From an uncultured Methanobrevibacter sp. (GTDB lineage: Archaea > Methanobacteriota > Methanobacteria > Methanobacteriales > Methanobacteriaceae), in contig NZ_CACZTX010000006.1 in the NCBI RefSeq assembly GCF_902784195.1, forward strand, positions 220,368-284,367: a stretch of DNA of 64,000 nt, given 5' to 3'. How positions within the stretch are numbered: position 1 is the stretch's first letter; the number at the start of each line of letters is the position of its first letter. Positions 36,279-45,786 of the stretch are shown here, piece by piece. A program made the position numbers and the translations under genes. Under the pieces are notes generated by a model that worked only from the letters and a program-made list of their open reading frames with translations, ran no database searches and was not told where the DNA came from.

Positions 36279-37571
36279 TTAGTTCTCTTCTTCAACAATT
36301 TCTAATATATAATCTCCAAGAATTTTTACTACCCCTACGACTAAAGCATTACCCATCATAAAGTATCGTCTACGTTCAGTCATTGCTTTAGATTCAATAT
36401 TAGTCCAATCATCTGGGAACATTTGAATTCTTTCTGCTTCTACTGGAGTTAAAGTTCTTAAATTGCCTGATTGAACATCTTTAACTACATGAGAACTTCT
36501 ATTTGTAGTGCTTTCACTAGTAAGCATAGTTCTTGCTGGAACATCTAATTTATCAGGAAATGCTATATTGCCCTCTGAAAAATAGTAAGTTTCACCATTA
36601 GGTCTTTTTCTAGGAACTTTCTTGGATCCTTTTAAATACTTCCATTTTTCCAATTTTTCATCTAAAAGATAATATTTCTCATCAACTTCTCCTTTTTCAA
36701 TAATGTCTCCTAAAGTGGTTACATTATCACATTCTACTGGAGATGTCTTAAAGGTGTAAATATTTCCTTTATGCATAAGTCCTGAATTAAAGAAATGGAA
36801 ATCAAAATCATCACTAATAGCTACAAGATCATCAAAATCTTTCTTTTTGATTGAAGTTTTTCCAAATTCATCAATGGAAAACTCTTTTCCATCTAAATTT
36901 GTATTTGAGTTGAATTTAATTGGGAAATTCTTTGCAAAGATTCCTTCCTTGTAAATCAAATCCTCATAATCTACCTTATCCATCTTTTTATAATAGTTGG
37001 TAGACTCATGATAAGCAAAAATAAATACTCTTCTTCTCTTTTGTGGGAATCCATATTCTGCTGCATTGATTACTCTCCATTCAACAGAATAGCCATTATC
37101 AAGAAGAGTTCTAAGCATTACACCGAAATCGCGACCTCTTTGAGTAGCTGGTGAACGTAATAACCTATCCACATTTTCAAGAAGAACAAATGGAGGTTGT
37201 TTTTCCTCTAAAACTTCCGCTATTTGCCACCAAAGCACTCCTTTTTTACCTTCAATACCCTTACCCCCAGAAAGAGATCTAGCAACTGAATAATCCTGGC
37301 AAGGGAATCCTCCAACAAGAAGAGTGTGATTAGGAATTGTTTTCTTATCAACAGTAGCTATGTCTTCATTTACATGATTTTCAGATTCTCCGAATCTTTC
37401 AACATAACAATCAAATGCAGCTTGTGATTTAGTGGAAGGTTCCCATTGATTAGCCCAAACAAAGTCCCAATTATCCTCTTCTTGGACTTTTCCATTCTTT
37501 AGGCTTACATGATTGAATCCACAACGGAATCCACCAACACCTGCAAATAATTCTACTACTGTTTTATCCAT
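36279..37571 (-). CDS. DNA (cytosine-5) methyltransferase, Sau3AI-type partner
   Basis: The 430-aa enzyme has the conserved m5C methyltransferase motifs: motif I ELFAGVGGFRCGF, motif IV GGFPCQDYS with catalytic Cys91, motif VI LLENVDRLLRS, motif VIII QKRRRVFIFAY and the C-terminal MMGNALVVGVVKIL. It transfers a methyl from SAM to C5 of cytosine in its site. It is divergent, 147 bases apart, from a Sau3AI/MutH-family endonuclease, so GATC methylated at C is the expected target; this is inferred from the partner. AGAGGAATTTTT precedes the ATG. Confidence 0.92.
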   Translation of the reverse strand: MDKTVVELFAGVGGFRCGFNHVSLKNGKVQEEDNWDFVWANQWEPSTKSQAAFDCYVERFGESENHVNEDIATVDKKTIPNHTLLVGGFPCQDYSVARSLSGGKGIEGKKGVLWWQIAEVLEEKQPPFVLLENVDRLLRSPATQRGRDFGVMLRTLLDNGYSVEWRVINAAEYGFPQKRRRVFIFAYHESTNYYKKMDKVDYEDLIYKEGIFAKNFPIKFNSNTNLDGKEFSIDEFGKTSIKKKDFDDLVAISDDFDFHFFNSGLMHKGNIYTFKTSPVECDNVTTLGDIIEKGEVDEKYYLLDEKLEKWKYLKGSKKVPRKRPNGETYYFSEGNIAFPDKLDVPARTMLTSESTTNRSSHVVKDVQSGNLRTLTPVEAERIQMFPDDWTNIESKAMTERRRYFMMGNALVVGVVKILGDYILEIVEEEN

Positions 37572-37718
37572 AAAAATTCCTCTTATAATATTTTATAAAT
37601 TTTAATTTATATATTTAATTTAATTTTTAAATAAAAACAATGAACGGGAGTCCATTTGAAAAATAATATTTATGTATAATTAACTATAAAACAAAATATA
37701 AGCAAAGGGGATAAAATA

Positions 37719-39071
37719 ATGAAATTCAACACAATTGAGGAATTGCTTCACTACACAGAAGCGATTAAAGGTAGAACATTTAAGGAAATAGATTCAGAAC
37801 ACCTACTTGAAAACACCACAAATCTAAAAGGAAATAAAGGTGTCTTAGGCCAAGTTGTAGAAACCGGTTTCTATAAATATCCTATAAACACTGACCCTAG
37901 AGCTGATTTTGATAAAATAGGAGTTGAATTGAAAGTAACAGGTTATAAAAAGAACAAAAAAGGTGAAAAATCAGCGAAAGAAAGAGTTTCCCTAAGTAGA
38001 ATTGACTTCAATAAAATAGTCAATGAAGAATATGAATACAGCAAATTAATCTATAAAAATAAAAAAATCCTATTCATTTGGTATTTCTATGAAAAAGGAA
38101 AGGATATTGGAGATTTCCTAATTACCGATTACCAATTATATGATATGGGCCAAGATGAAGAAACAATTAAAAATGACTTTTACATCATAAAACAAAAGGT
38201 AAAAGATGGCCGTGCTCATGAATTGTCTGAAAGTGATACATCATACCTTGGGGCTTGCACTAAAGCTAGAACATCTAAAGACAGAACAACTCAACCTAAC
38301 TCTACTATACCTGCAAAGCCAAGAGCATATTCACTTAAAAATTCATACATGAGCGGTATCCTAAACAGTATAGGAACAACCATCAGCTTTGATACAAATG
38401 AATTTAAAACTGTTGAAGAGTATGTTTTAGCTAAATTACGGCCGTATATTGGAAAAAGCCAACTTGAGATTTTAGAGGAAATAACTGGACGAACATACAA
38501 AGAAAAAATACCAAAGAATCTCAATAAAATGATAAGTGATAAAATCATTGGAAAAGACGATGAACTTGCAGAAAAACACGATCTATTCAAGAAAACAAGT
38601 TTTATTATAAAAAATTCACCAATAACTCCAAATGGAAAATATAGGGAAAGAATGTCTTTTAGAAACCTAACTTTAAGTGAATTTGAAGACACTTGGGAAG
38701 ATTCCTATTGGAAACTATTCTTCGATGAAACAACTATATTGAATATTCTATGGAAAGAGCCAAAAACAGGATCTAAAAATGGAGAAAGGATATTAGAAGG
38801 AGTTAATAGGATTAGTTTCAATGATGATGATTTGGATTCAATTGAAACAAGTTATAATATGGTAAAGGAAACCATTGAAAAAGAGGATGTGAGCTTATTA
38901 CCTTATCCTAATTCATTTGAAAATCAAATATTGGAAATAGGGCCTAAAGGCCAAAAAAGTGATGATGCTTATAATAATTTCTTTAAAAAGGATACAACTA
39001 AAACTTGCTTCTTTTTGAATAAAGAAGTTTTGTTTGAGAAGAATACTGAAGATAGACATTCTGTTATTTAA
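37719..39071 (+). CDS. Sau3AI-family type II restriction endonuclease (GATC expected)
   Basis: The 450-aa protein matches the MutH/Sau3AI family. The catalytic triad is Asp63...Glu70-x-Lys72 in ADFDKIGVELKVTG, the same 7-then-2 spacing as MutH, with a supporting Glu48 in GQVVETG. The second half is a diverged copy of the fold (YVLAKLRPYIGKSQLEILEEITG), as in Sau3AI, whose C-terminal domain binds a second site without cutting. Sau3AI-type enzymes cut at GATC. The start has AAAGGGGATAAAATA upstream. The divergent cytosine methyltransferase would protect the host. Confidence 0.88.
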   Translation: MKFNTIEELLHYTEAIKGRTFKEIDSEHLLENTTNLKGNKGVLGQVVETGFYKYPINTDPRADFDKIGVELKVTGYKKNKKGEKSAKERVSLSRIDFNKIVNEEYEYSKLIYKNKKILFIWYFYEKGKDIGDFLITDYQLYDMGQDEETIKNDFYIIKQKVKDGRAHELSESDTSYLGACTKARTSKDRTTQPNSTIPAKPRAYSLKNSYMSGILNSIGTTISFDTNEFKTVEEYVLAKLRPYIGKSQLEILEEITGRTYKEKIPKNLNKMISDKIIGKDDELAEKHDLFKKTSFIIKNSPITPNGKYRERMSFRNLTLSEFEDTWEDSYWKLFFDETTILNILWKEPKTGSKNGERILEGVNRISFNDDDLDSIETSYNMVKETIEKEDVSLLPYPNSFENQILEIGPKGQKSDDAYNNFFKKDTTKTCFFLNKEVLFEKNTEDRHSVI

Positions 39072-39089
39072 TTTTGTTAATATAATAAA

Positions 39090-40583
39090 TCATTTAAAAT
39101 TTAATAAAAACTTTAATTCTTCTCTATTCTCAATATAGCAATAATTACCTGGTTCTTTAAAATTATAAATTTTAATTGGATTTTCAAAAATTCTTAAATC
39201 ATTGATTTTAATAGCCCATCCCCATCCTTTATACTCAAAATAATCAAAAAGTTCCTTTTCAGTTAAACCTGATTTTTCAGAAAAGTTTTTCCAAAAATAA
39301 AATGGAGTATTGGCAAATATTTTATTTCCTCTAAAACAACCTATGACCTCTTTAGACTCTTTTGAGTAAATAAATATATTATCAATCTCTTGTGAGAAGT
39401 TATATCTTTTAAATTCATAAGATTTTTCACCATTTTTAATTTTTTCAATTTTTTCTTCACCCATAACTAATAAAACATTCTTTTTATTACAATTAATGTT
39501 TTTTAAAAGTAATTTATCTAATTTAACTCTGTTTTCTATAGATTGAGTTACCCCAGAATATCCTGGGAATAAATATTCTTCCGAATAACCTTCAAAATAC
39601 AATTCATTCAATATTTCAGGTTTTATTTCTTCAGGAATTATAAACTTATAAAAAGCTTTCTCACCCTTAGGAAATTCAACCAATTTCTTTCCATTATACA
39701 CATCAAATTCATGAATATTAGATAAAATTTCAACTACGAATTCATCGAAAGGTTTTTTAGTAATATGCCTTAAATCATTCATAACAAATGTGAATAAACC
39801 TTTTTGAGCATTTAAATTAGGGTTAGAATTATACTCTGGACGATAATGTTTAATAGCAAAAGTATTATTTTCTGATATTAAATAATCCATTTCTAGAGAT
39901 CTGTAATTAAAAGCCCATAATACTGCATTACTTGGTTTTTCATTACATAAATACTCTTTATTTAAAATATTTTTTACAGCAAAATATAATGAAACTTTAT
40001 AATCATATGACCAATCTAAAGCACGAGTTGGAACACCATAATGTTGAGCTAATGAAATTAATTCAAAATAATTAGGATTAGGCCAATAAAATCTGGGTTT
40101 ATCTTCAATTTTATCATTATGATCTAATAATTTTCTAATATCTTGACTCGCAGGAATTTTTAACCCTACCTTATCACCTTTATCAAAAAATTTCATTAAG
40201 GCATTAACTTCTTTAAAGTATTGGAATTCTTCAACAGAAGATACATTAGAATAATATCCATCAATGTTATTCCCTTCCTTATCTTTAGAAATAAATGTAA
40301 TTGCTCCAGGGATATCTCTATTCTCATCAAAACACAAACCATGTTTCACAGCATGATTATAACTAATTTGCAAAGTTTTTTTAAAATCTTCATCAACATA
40401 ATTATTTAATCTATCATCATCTCTTAATGCTGAAGGAATTAATTTAAAATCTTCATTTTCAACACCTCTAAAAATAAATTTATCTCTGAGATCGTCACAT
40501 AAATCAGTTTTTCCTTGAATAATTTTGACTAATTCATCATAACTATTAATTTTAATTTCTTCAATATATTCCGTATTTAACAA
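39090..40583 (-). CDS. FRG-domain protein fused to a C-terminal ASCH domain
   Basis: 497 aa. The N-terminal FRG domain has the name-giving FRG at residues 38-40 (FIFRGVENEDFKLIPSALR) and the second motif LAQHYGVPTRALDWS from residue 178. FRG domains are widespread in defence loci and are of uncertain activity. From residue 366 an ASCH/PUA-like domain begins (NVLLVMGEEKIEKIKNGEKSYEFKR, then VIGCF and FYFWKNFSEKSG). It is clearly homologous to the single-domain ASCH protein at 57.7 kb. ASCH folds bind RNA or nucleotides. GGTGG plus five bases favours the TTG start at 40583. It converges on the Sau3AI-type gene. Confidence 0.85.
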   Translation of the reverse strand: MLNTEYIEEIKINSYDELVKIIQGKTDLCDDLRDKFIFRGVENEDFKLIPSALRDDDRLNNYVDEDFKKTLQISYNHAVKHGLCFDENRDIPGAITFISKDKEGNNIDGYYSNVSSVEEFQYFKEVNALMKFFDKGDKVGLKIPASQDIRKLLDHNDKIEDKPRFYWPNPNYFELISLAQHYGVPTRALDWSYDYKVSLYFAVKNILNKEYLCNEKPSNAVLWAFNYRSLEMDYLISENNTFAIKHYRPEYNSNPNLNAQKGLFTFVMNDLRHITKKPFDEFVVEILSNIHEFDVYNGKKLVEFPKGEKAFYKFIIPEEIKPEILNELYFEGYSEEYLFPGYSGVTQSIENRVKLDKLLLKNINCNKKNVLLVMGEEKIEKIKNGEKSYEFKRYNFSQEIDNIFIYSKESKEVIGCFRGNKIFANTPFYFWKNFSEKSGLTEKELFDYFEYKGWGWAIKINDLRIFENPIKIYNFKEPGNYCYIENREELKFLLNFK

Positions 40584-40735
40584 AAAACCACCTAATGATT
40601 AATAAAAAATAAATGAATTTTCATTTTCCTAAATTTTTTTAACTGGAAATTTGATTCATATAAATTATTTAAATAAGTTTAAATTTAATTATTTTAATAT
40701 GCTAACACATAATAATCATTAATTCTAAAATTTAA

Positions 40736-41926
40736 TTATGAAGGCAAATAAAATAATAAAACTCCCAATTCAATACGTATATCCTTATTATTTTCTGCAG
40801 CCATAATAAATCTAAAATAATTTTTATGAGGTTTATTTCTGGAACTAATATAATTCGGATGATCCATTGTAACATCTTCTATTTTATTAAGAATATTTGA
40901 AAAATTTTTTCCTTTTACAAAGATTATTAATGCTGATTTAGTATCTTTCCATCTTAAATAACCTAAAAGTTGGGTAATCGCTTCTAAATATTTCTTAGGC
41001 CCGCGCCAAATTTTACATTCTGCAATGAATAATATATTTGAATTATGTGTAATTAAAATATCGGTTTTTCCCTTTTTATTAAATGTTTCAGCAGTTACAC
41101 TATCTACACATAACCCATTTAAATGAGAAACTAATATGCTTCTTAACTCTTCTTCATTATGATTAGAATATACATCAGGAAATTTCTCAAACTCAGAACC
41201 AAATAAATAAATCTCATTTAGAATTCTTTCATAATTTGCATTGCCTAAAACTACTTTCTCCTCATCATTGTAATCACTTAAATCATCCCTATATTTAATT
41301 TTATCTTTAAATGGTATAAAATATTCTTTAAAATTAGATTTATTTTCCAGTACTTCAACTCCCAAGTTCTCTAATAAATCATTTTCATTATTAAACTTTG
41401 ATTCATAAAAATCATATAATCTAAAAATTTTCTGTTTAATCTCCAAATTATATTTTTCAATGTCTTTATTTACATTCTCAACCATGAAAAATAAATAATC
41501 CTTATTTCTATTAAATACTTCCTTTAATGATGAATCATCATGATATTCAATATCAAAACATAATAACTCATTATTTAAATAATTTGAAAAATAAGCTTCA
41601 AAAACATGAAGATTGTATCTAGAAGGTTTTACCCTGAATAAATTTTTATCACCAGAAAACATTACTCCAAAAGTATAAACTGGTTTTTTTATCTCTCTCC
41701 CAAAAAAATTTGTAGTGACATGAAACTTATCTTTAGAAAGTAACTTAATTTTCTCATCAACTTCTAAAAAAGAAATTGAAAATTCCTTAAATAATTCCAT
41801 ACAAACAACATCTTTATTCCTATTAAAAAAATTTTGATTTTGATTTTTTGAAAAATATTCTTCAATATCAGCATATATGTCATTTACATAACTGTAAAAA
41901 TCATCCTCAAAGAATAAATTAAACAT
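40736..41926 (-). CDS. PD-(D/E)XK restriction-endonuclease-like protein (396 aa)
   Basis: The C-terminal third contains a PD-(D/E)XK nuclease core: EEELRSILVSHLNG with its helix-one Glu, KGKTDILI with the catalytic Asp, and FIAECKIW with Glu-x-Lys, followed by AITQLLGYLRWKDTKSALIIF. The first 250 residues are charged, Asn- and Phe-rich and match nothing I recognise; they may bind DNA or sense something. AGGAGTAAAAAA precedes the ATG. Upstream on the same strand is a wrecked Dam-type methylase, so it could be the surviving nuclease of a dead restriction-modification pair or an independent defence effector. Confidence 0.75.
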   Translation of the reverse strand: MFNLFFEDDFYSYVNDIYADIEEYFSKNQNQNFFNRNKDVVCMELFKEFSISFLEVDEKIKLLSKDKFHVTTNFFGREIKKPVYTFGVMFSGDKNLFRVKPSRYNLHVFEAYFSNYLNNELLCFDIEYHDDSSLKEVFNRNKDYLFFMVENVNKDIEKYNLEIKQKIFRLYDFYESKFNNENDLLENLGVEVLENKSNFKEYFIPFKDKIKYRDDLSDYNDEEKVVLGNANYERILNEIYLFGSEFEKFPDVYSNHNEEELRSILVSHLNGLCVDSVTAETFNKKGKTDILITHNSNILFIAECKIWRGPKKYLEAITQLLGYLRWKDTKSALIIFVKGKNFSNILNKIEDVTMDHPNYISSRNKPHKNYFRFIMAAENNKDIRIELGVLLFYLPS

Positions 41927-41941
41927 TTTTTTACTCCTAAT

Positions 41942-42514
41942 ATAAACTAATTAATTATATTTTTTAAAATTAACACGACACCAGTTAAACTTTTGGAAGT
42001 ATGTTGAATATGTACACATGAATCTTCATTGTTTAATCTAAATAACCCATTAAAGCAAGTTTTATTCATAAAAATGGTATAACCTGCCCCTTTGGATGTA
42101 TTCTTCATTATAATTTTCAAAATCAAAACAAGGAATAGCTTCATTAAACTTTTGTCTAATGTCTAAATACATTTCCTTTCTTTCATCTTGACCTTTGGGA
42201 ATATACTCTTCAGAAAGAATTTTAAGCTCTTCAATTAATTCATTAGGATTATTTTTAATAGCTTCATAAGTTAAAATGAGTTCCCTATTGATATCATAAA
42301 TATAGGCTTCACTAATTGTATAATTAGACATTAAATAGAAAAATAAAGCACCTCCACCTACAAAAGGTTCAAAATATTTCTCTATTTTCCTTGATGATCT
42401 TATTTCATCAGGAAATTTAGATTCAATAGTTTCTATTAATTGTTTTTTTCCTCCAGCCCATTTCAAAAAAGGTTTGGCTTCAAAGACTGGATTATTAGAA
42501 AGGTCATACTGCAT
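41942..42514 (-). pseudogene. Dam-type (D12 class) adenine methyltransferase, frameshifted and internally deleted
   Basis: The first 150 codons are a normal D12 methylase N-terminus: FLKWAGGKKQL (SAM-binding motif I, residues 16-26) and YFEPFVGGGALFFYL. The frame then fails at EYIQRGRLYHFYE. The family sequence continues in another frame as KGAGYTIFMNKTCFNGLFRLNNE, so a one-base shift lies near 42085. After that, only a scrambled tail remains and the catalytic DPPY motif is missing, which implies an internal deletion of roughly 100 codons. The product cannot methylate DNA. Intact relatives often methylate GATC or similar sites. Confidence 0.88.
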
Positions 42515-42678
42515 AATAAAAATTCCTAAATATATCTAAATATAATTTATTCAAAATACTTTATAAATATTTAGAGAGCAAATGAAAAATAAGTTTAAAT
42601 ATGTTTTAATATATAAAATATTAGAAAATTTCCTTATAAGAAAAAGAAAAAATAGAATTTTGAAAAAAGTATTTAGAA

Positions 42679-44505
42679 CTACTTTTTATAAAAATCATTA
42701 AAAGAATCTATATAAAATTTTCCTATAATAGCTTCACGTGGAGATAAATCTTTGGTTAAACTATCTTCAACAACAATTTTTAAATTGTTTAAGTCTATAA
42801 ACTCCTCTAAAAATTCATATTTAATATCAATAGATTTTATTTGATTTTTATTAATAGAAGTTACTATATCTGAAAAAAATTCTATGAAAATAAAAATATT
42901 TTCCTTTGAAATATTAATAAATTTTTCTTTATTTCCTTCATCAAAACAATTAAAAAGATGAGGTAGAATATTCTCTTTATTATAATTACTAATATCTAAT
43001 AAAAAATAATTATCTTTTTCAAAAATCTTATTAATATTATGACATCGAGACTTTTTAATAGAATTTATCAAATCATCTAGACGATTAATTTCACTTTCTT
43101 TCATGAATGAAACTAATTTATTTAATGCAAATTCATAATCATCAAAATTATTTGTTTTAACATTAGAATTTTCAATTAAATTCAATAAATCATCGACTAA
43201 AGAACGATAATTATCATTATTTAATACCTTTTTTAAAACTAATTTGGAATATCTTTCCTTAAACATAAATTCATCATCATTGTTTACAAAAATCTCAAAA
43301 AGAATACCTCGAATAAATGAATAAGGAATGTTTAAATCAGTTTCTTTATATAAATAATAGTTTAAAAGATGTCGAGACTCAAATGCACCCTTATTAACCG
43401 AATTAAACAAAGCTCTGCCTAAGATTTCAAGTTCATCCTCTTCAAACATTTTTAAGTCTAGTATTTTCATATATTTTGCAATAGAATTTTGAATACCATA
43501 ATCAAAATCATTTAAATCATTAATAATCTTATTAAATAATAAATTTTTTGGAATGGAACAATTAAAAATTAAATCAGCAGGACTTTGATAAATAAAACCT
43601 TCTATTTTTTCTTTAAACTCCTCATTTAGTAAACCTTTAACATATAATACTGAAAACTTATTTAAAAATTCAATTTCAGAAAAAATTTTATATTCAGAAT
43701 CAAAAGAATAATTAAAAATTTTAAATTTGTTATCCTCATCTAATAAATTCCACAACTCTTCTTCAGAAAATATATTACATGATGTTTTTTTAAAAACGCT
43801 TAAAAATTCATCTATATTATTTAAAAGAGAATTATCCTTTATCAATAAAGTCTTAATAAATATTAGACCTACTTTTAAACACTTGTGTTTATTAATATCT
43901 ATTTCATCAAATAAGTCTTCAATTTGATTAAATAGTAATTCTAAAATAGATTTAAAAAACTTAGAATCTGTTCTATTAAAAAATTCTAAAGCATATTCTT
44001 CAATTTGAGTTTCATTTTTATCTCCTAAGTAATAAGGATCTTCCAAAATATGTGTTTCAATCAAATTTTTAACATATGTGTAAGAATACAACGGTGGTTT
44101 TGATAAAACATCGTTTATAATAAAATATAAAGAGGCTAAAACATCATTTTTAGAAGGTTCTTCAAAATTAGGATGGGCATAATTATTTCTAGACTCTCTA
44201 ACTGAATTCAGTTGTGAATATTCTAGATCGTTTATTAAATCATATTTTTTACATAAAGCTAATAAGCCTGCTTCATTCTTATTTTGCATATAATTTCTTA
44301 AATCTTGTTTTAAGCGATTGTTTCCATCAGATAAGTCATTAAGTCTTTCTATTAACGATTCAGCACATAAAACCCATATCATTACTGAAGCGGACCTATA
44401 TGCTTCAATTTCTATACATCTGATAATTTCATCAAATAAAATCTTATCTTCTTCATTATAAATTTCAAATCTCCAATTTTGATAATCATCAAACTCAATA
44501 GTCAT
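42679..44505 (-). CDS. HEPN-like N-terminal domain protein (608 aa), putative defence effector
   Basis: The start at 44505 has GGTG five bases upstream; an earlier in-frame ATG at 44523 lacks one. Residues 25-140 look like a HEPN-type helical domain: a long helix with SASVMIWVLCAESLIERL and the RX4H motif RNNYAH (Arg106 to His111), the catalytic signature of HEPN RNases. The remaining 470 residues are helical, Asn/Asp/Glu-rich and resemble nothing I recognise, perhaps a sensor. It stands alone, with about 170 bases to the dam relic downstream. An RNase-type abortive effector is inferred, not shown. Confidence 0.7.
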   Translation of the reverse strand: MTIEFDDYQNWRFEIYNEEDKILFDEIIRCIEIEAYRSASVMIWVLCAESLIERLNDLSDGNNRLKQDLRNYMQNKNEAGLLALCKKYDLINDLEYSQLNSVRESRNNYAHPNFEEPSKNDVLASLYFIINDVLSKPPLYSYTYVKNLIETHILEDPYYLGDKNETQIEEYALEFFNRTDSKFFKSILELLFNQIEDLFDEIDINKHKCLKVGLIFIKTLLIKDNSLLNNIDEFLSVFKKTSCNIFSEEELWNLLDEDNKFKIFNYSFDSEYKIFSEIEFLNKFSVLYVKGLLNEEFKEKIEGFIYQSPADLIFNCSIPKNLLFNKIINDLNDFDYGIQNSIAKYMKILDLKMFEEDELEILGRALFNSVNKGAFESRHLLNYYLYKETDLNIPYSFIRGILFEIFVNNDDEFMFKERYSKLVLKKVLNNDNYRSLVDDLLNLIENSNVKTNNFDDYEFALNKLVSFMKESEINRLDDLINSIKKSRCHNINKIFEKDNYFLLDISNYNKENILPHLFNCFDEGNKEKFINISKENIFIFIEFFSDIVTSINKNQIKSIDIKYEFLEEFIDLNNLKIVVEDSLTKDLSPREAIIGKFYIDSFNDFYKK

Positions 44506-44523
44506 TTTCCCACCAAAATTCAA

Positions 44524-45003
44524 ATTGATAAATTTGTAAAAAATTAATTAATTTTTCATGTTCAGTTTTTAACAACTCTAAAGTTTTACATTATTAATTC
44601 GCCACCTGCCAAAACACTAAACTAAATATTCTGTTCAATTTTTGATATAAAAACTGTTGTATTAAAAAGTATATTCAAATATGTTTTAAGATATATTTAA
44701 AATATGATACCAAATTCCACTAATTTGTCTAGATACCCATTCCATCAAAAAAATAGCCATTTAAATACTGATTTGTAAATTTGAAACGACCCTAATTTAA
44801 AACTAATTTTAAAAAAATATTACTTACCAATTGCTCTAACAAAAATTGTTTACATATAAATTAAAATAATTATAATAAAGTAAAAAAGGATGAATAAAAA
44901 CTCAATTAAATCCTATTATTTTAATAAAATATATAAAAATGTGAATTGAAATAAAATGGAACAGTTTTTAGTGAAGATATTAAAAAATTAAAAAAATGAT
45001 ATC
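44524..45003. other. 480-bp gap between divergent defence genes
   Basis: No gene is seen. The stretch is very AT-rich and must hold the two divergent promoters; ATTATAATAAAGTAAAAAAGG near 44870-44890 is a possible promoter element for the plus-strand cassette. Confidence 0.4.
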
Positions 45004-45786
45004 ATGAATAATAAAAAGAAAAATCCTAAGATGTTAAAAATAGTTTATTTTGATGAAATTTCTGCTGCAGACTATCTAATAATAAAAAATGAAGGAATTA
45101 GTGAAGAAATTGAACAACAACTCAAATCTAAAGACCATGAAAGAAGTCTAGATATAGATGGAAATTTATGGGCAAAACTTCCATTATTATTGTTAGGTAT
45201 TGGTGGTGGTATTAAAGGTGAGGGAAGAATCAAATTCGAAAACAATGAAAGTAATATAATAAAAAAAACAATTTCAAACTCACTATTAACTGATTTTCTC
45301 AAAGAAATTGATGAAGATGAAAATATTAAAGAGTTTAAAGGATTTATAGTTAAGCCTCAACCAAATTCAATGACATTTATTAAAATGTTTACACCCTATT
45401 TAAAAATGCTTACAACTGAATTCGAAATTGAGGGAACCTCTTTAAACTTTGCAAACATAGATGATGCATTTGAAGATGGAAAAGGATATTACGAGATGAT
45501 TGCAAGAAAAAAAGATGAAAAAATGATTTATAGATTTAATATCAATTCATTTAGAAACAATTATACGATTGCTGATTTAACAAAAATGAATTTAACTTAT
45601 TTCGGAATAAAAGTAGGGGAAATTGAAGAAGGAAGCTTAGACATAACCAATGAACTAAATATTAATGAAAACTCCTACAATGTCCAGTTAGAAGATATTG
45701 AAGAATCTAAATTTGGAGGAAAATCCATACCGATTCTACAAATTTATGATATAATTTTAGCAGGGGTGGGTGAAGATGGAAATTAA
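45004..45786 (+). CDS. DUF6414-family protein, first gene of a three-gene cassette
   Basis: 260 aa. The N-terminus IVYFDEISAADYLIIKNEG followed by a Gly-rich LLLGIGGGIKGEGRIKF stretch is the pattern of the DUF6414 family, small proteins of unknown function seen in mobile and defence loci. The rest alternates beta strands and charged loops, with no membrane segment except the short Gly-rich hydrophobic patch. Its last codons overlap the start of the AAA+ ATPase gene by 11 bases, so the two are translationally coupled and probably act together. It may be the sensor or substrate of the ATPase; that is inference. Confidence 0.7.
   Translation: MNNKKKNPKMLKIVYFDEISAADYLIIKNEGISEEIEQQLKSKDHERSLDIDGNLWAKLPLLLLGIGGGIKGEGRIKFENNESNIIKKTISNSLLTDFLKEIDEDENIKEFKGFIVKPQPNSMTFIKMFTPYLKMLTTEFEIEGTSLNFANIDDAFEDGKGYYEMIARKKDEKMIYRFNINSFRNNYTIADLTKMNLTYFGIKVGEIEEGSLDITNELNINENSYNVQLEDIEESKFGGKSIPILQIYDIILAGVGEDGN

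Noticed and set aside
29774..37571. Treating the cytosine methyltransferase at 36.3 kb as part of the Dnd-like operon
   Set aside because: A 170-bp gap separates them and the divergent Sau3AI-type endonuclease is the obvious partner.
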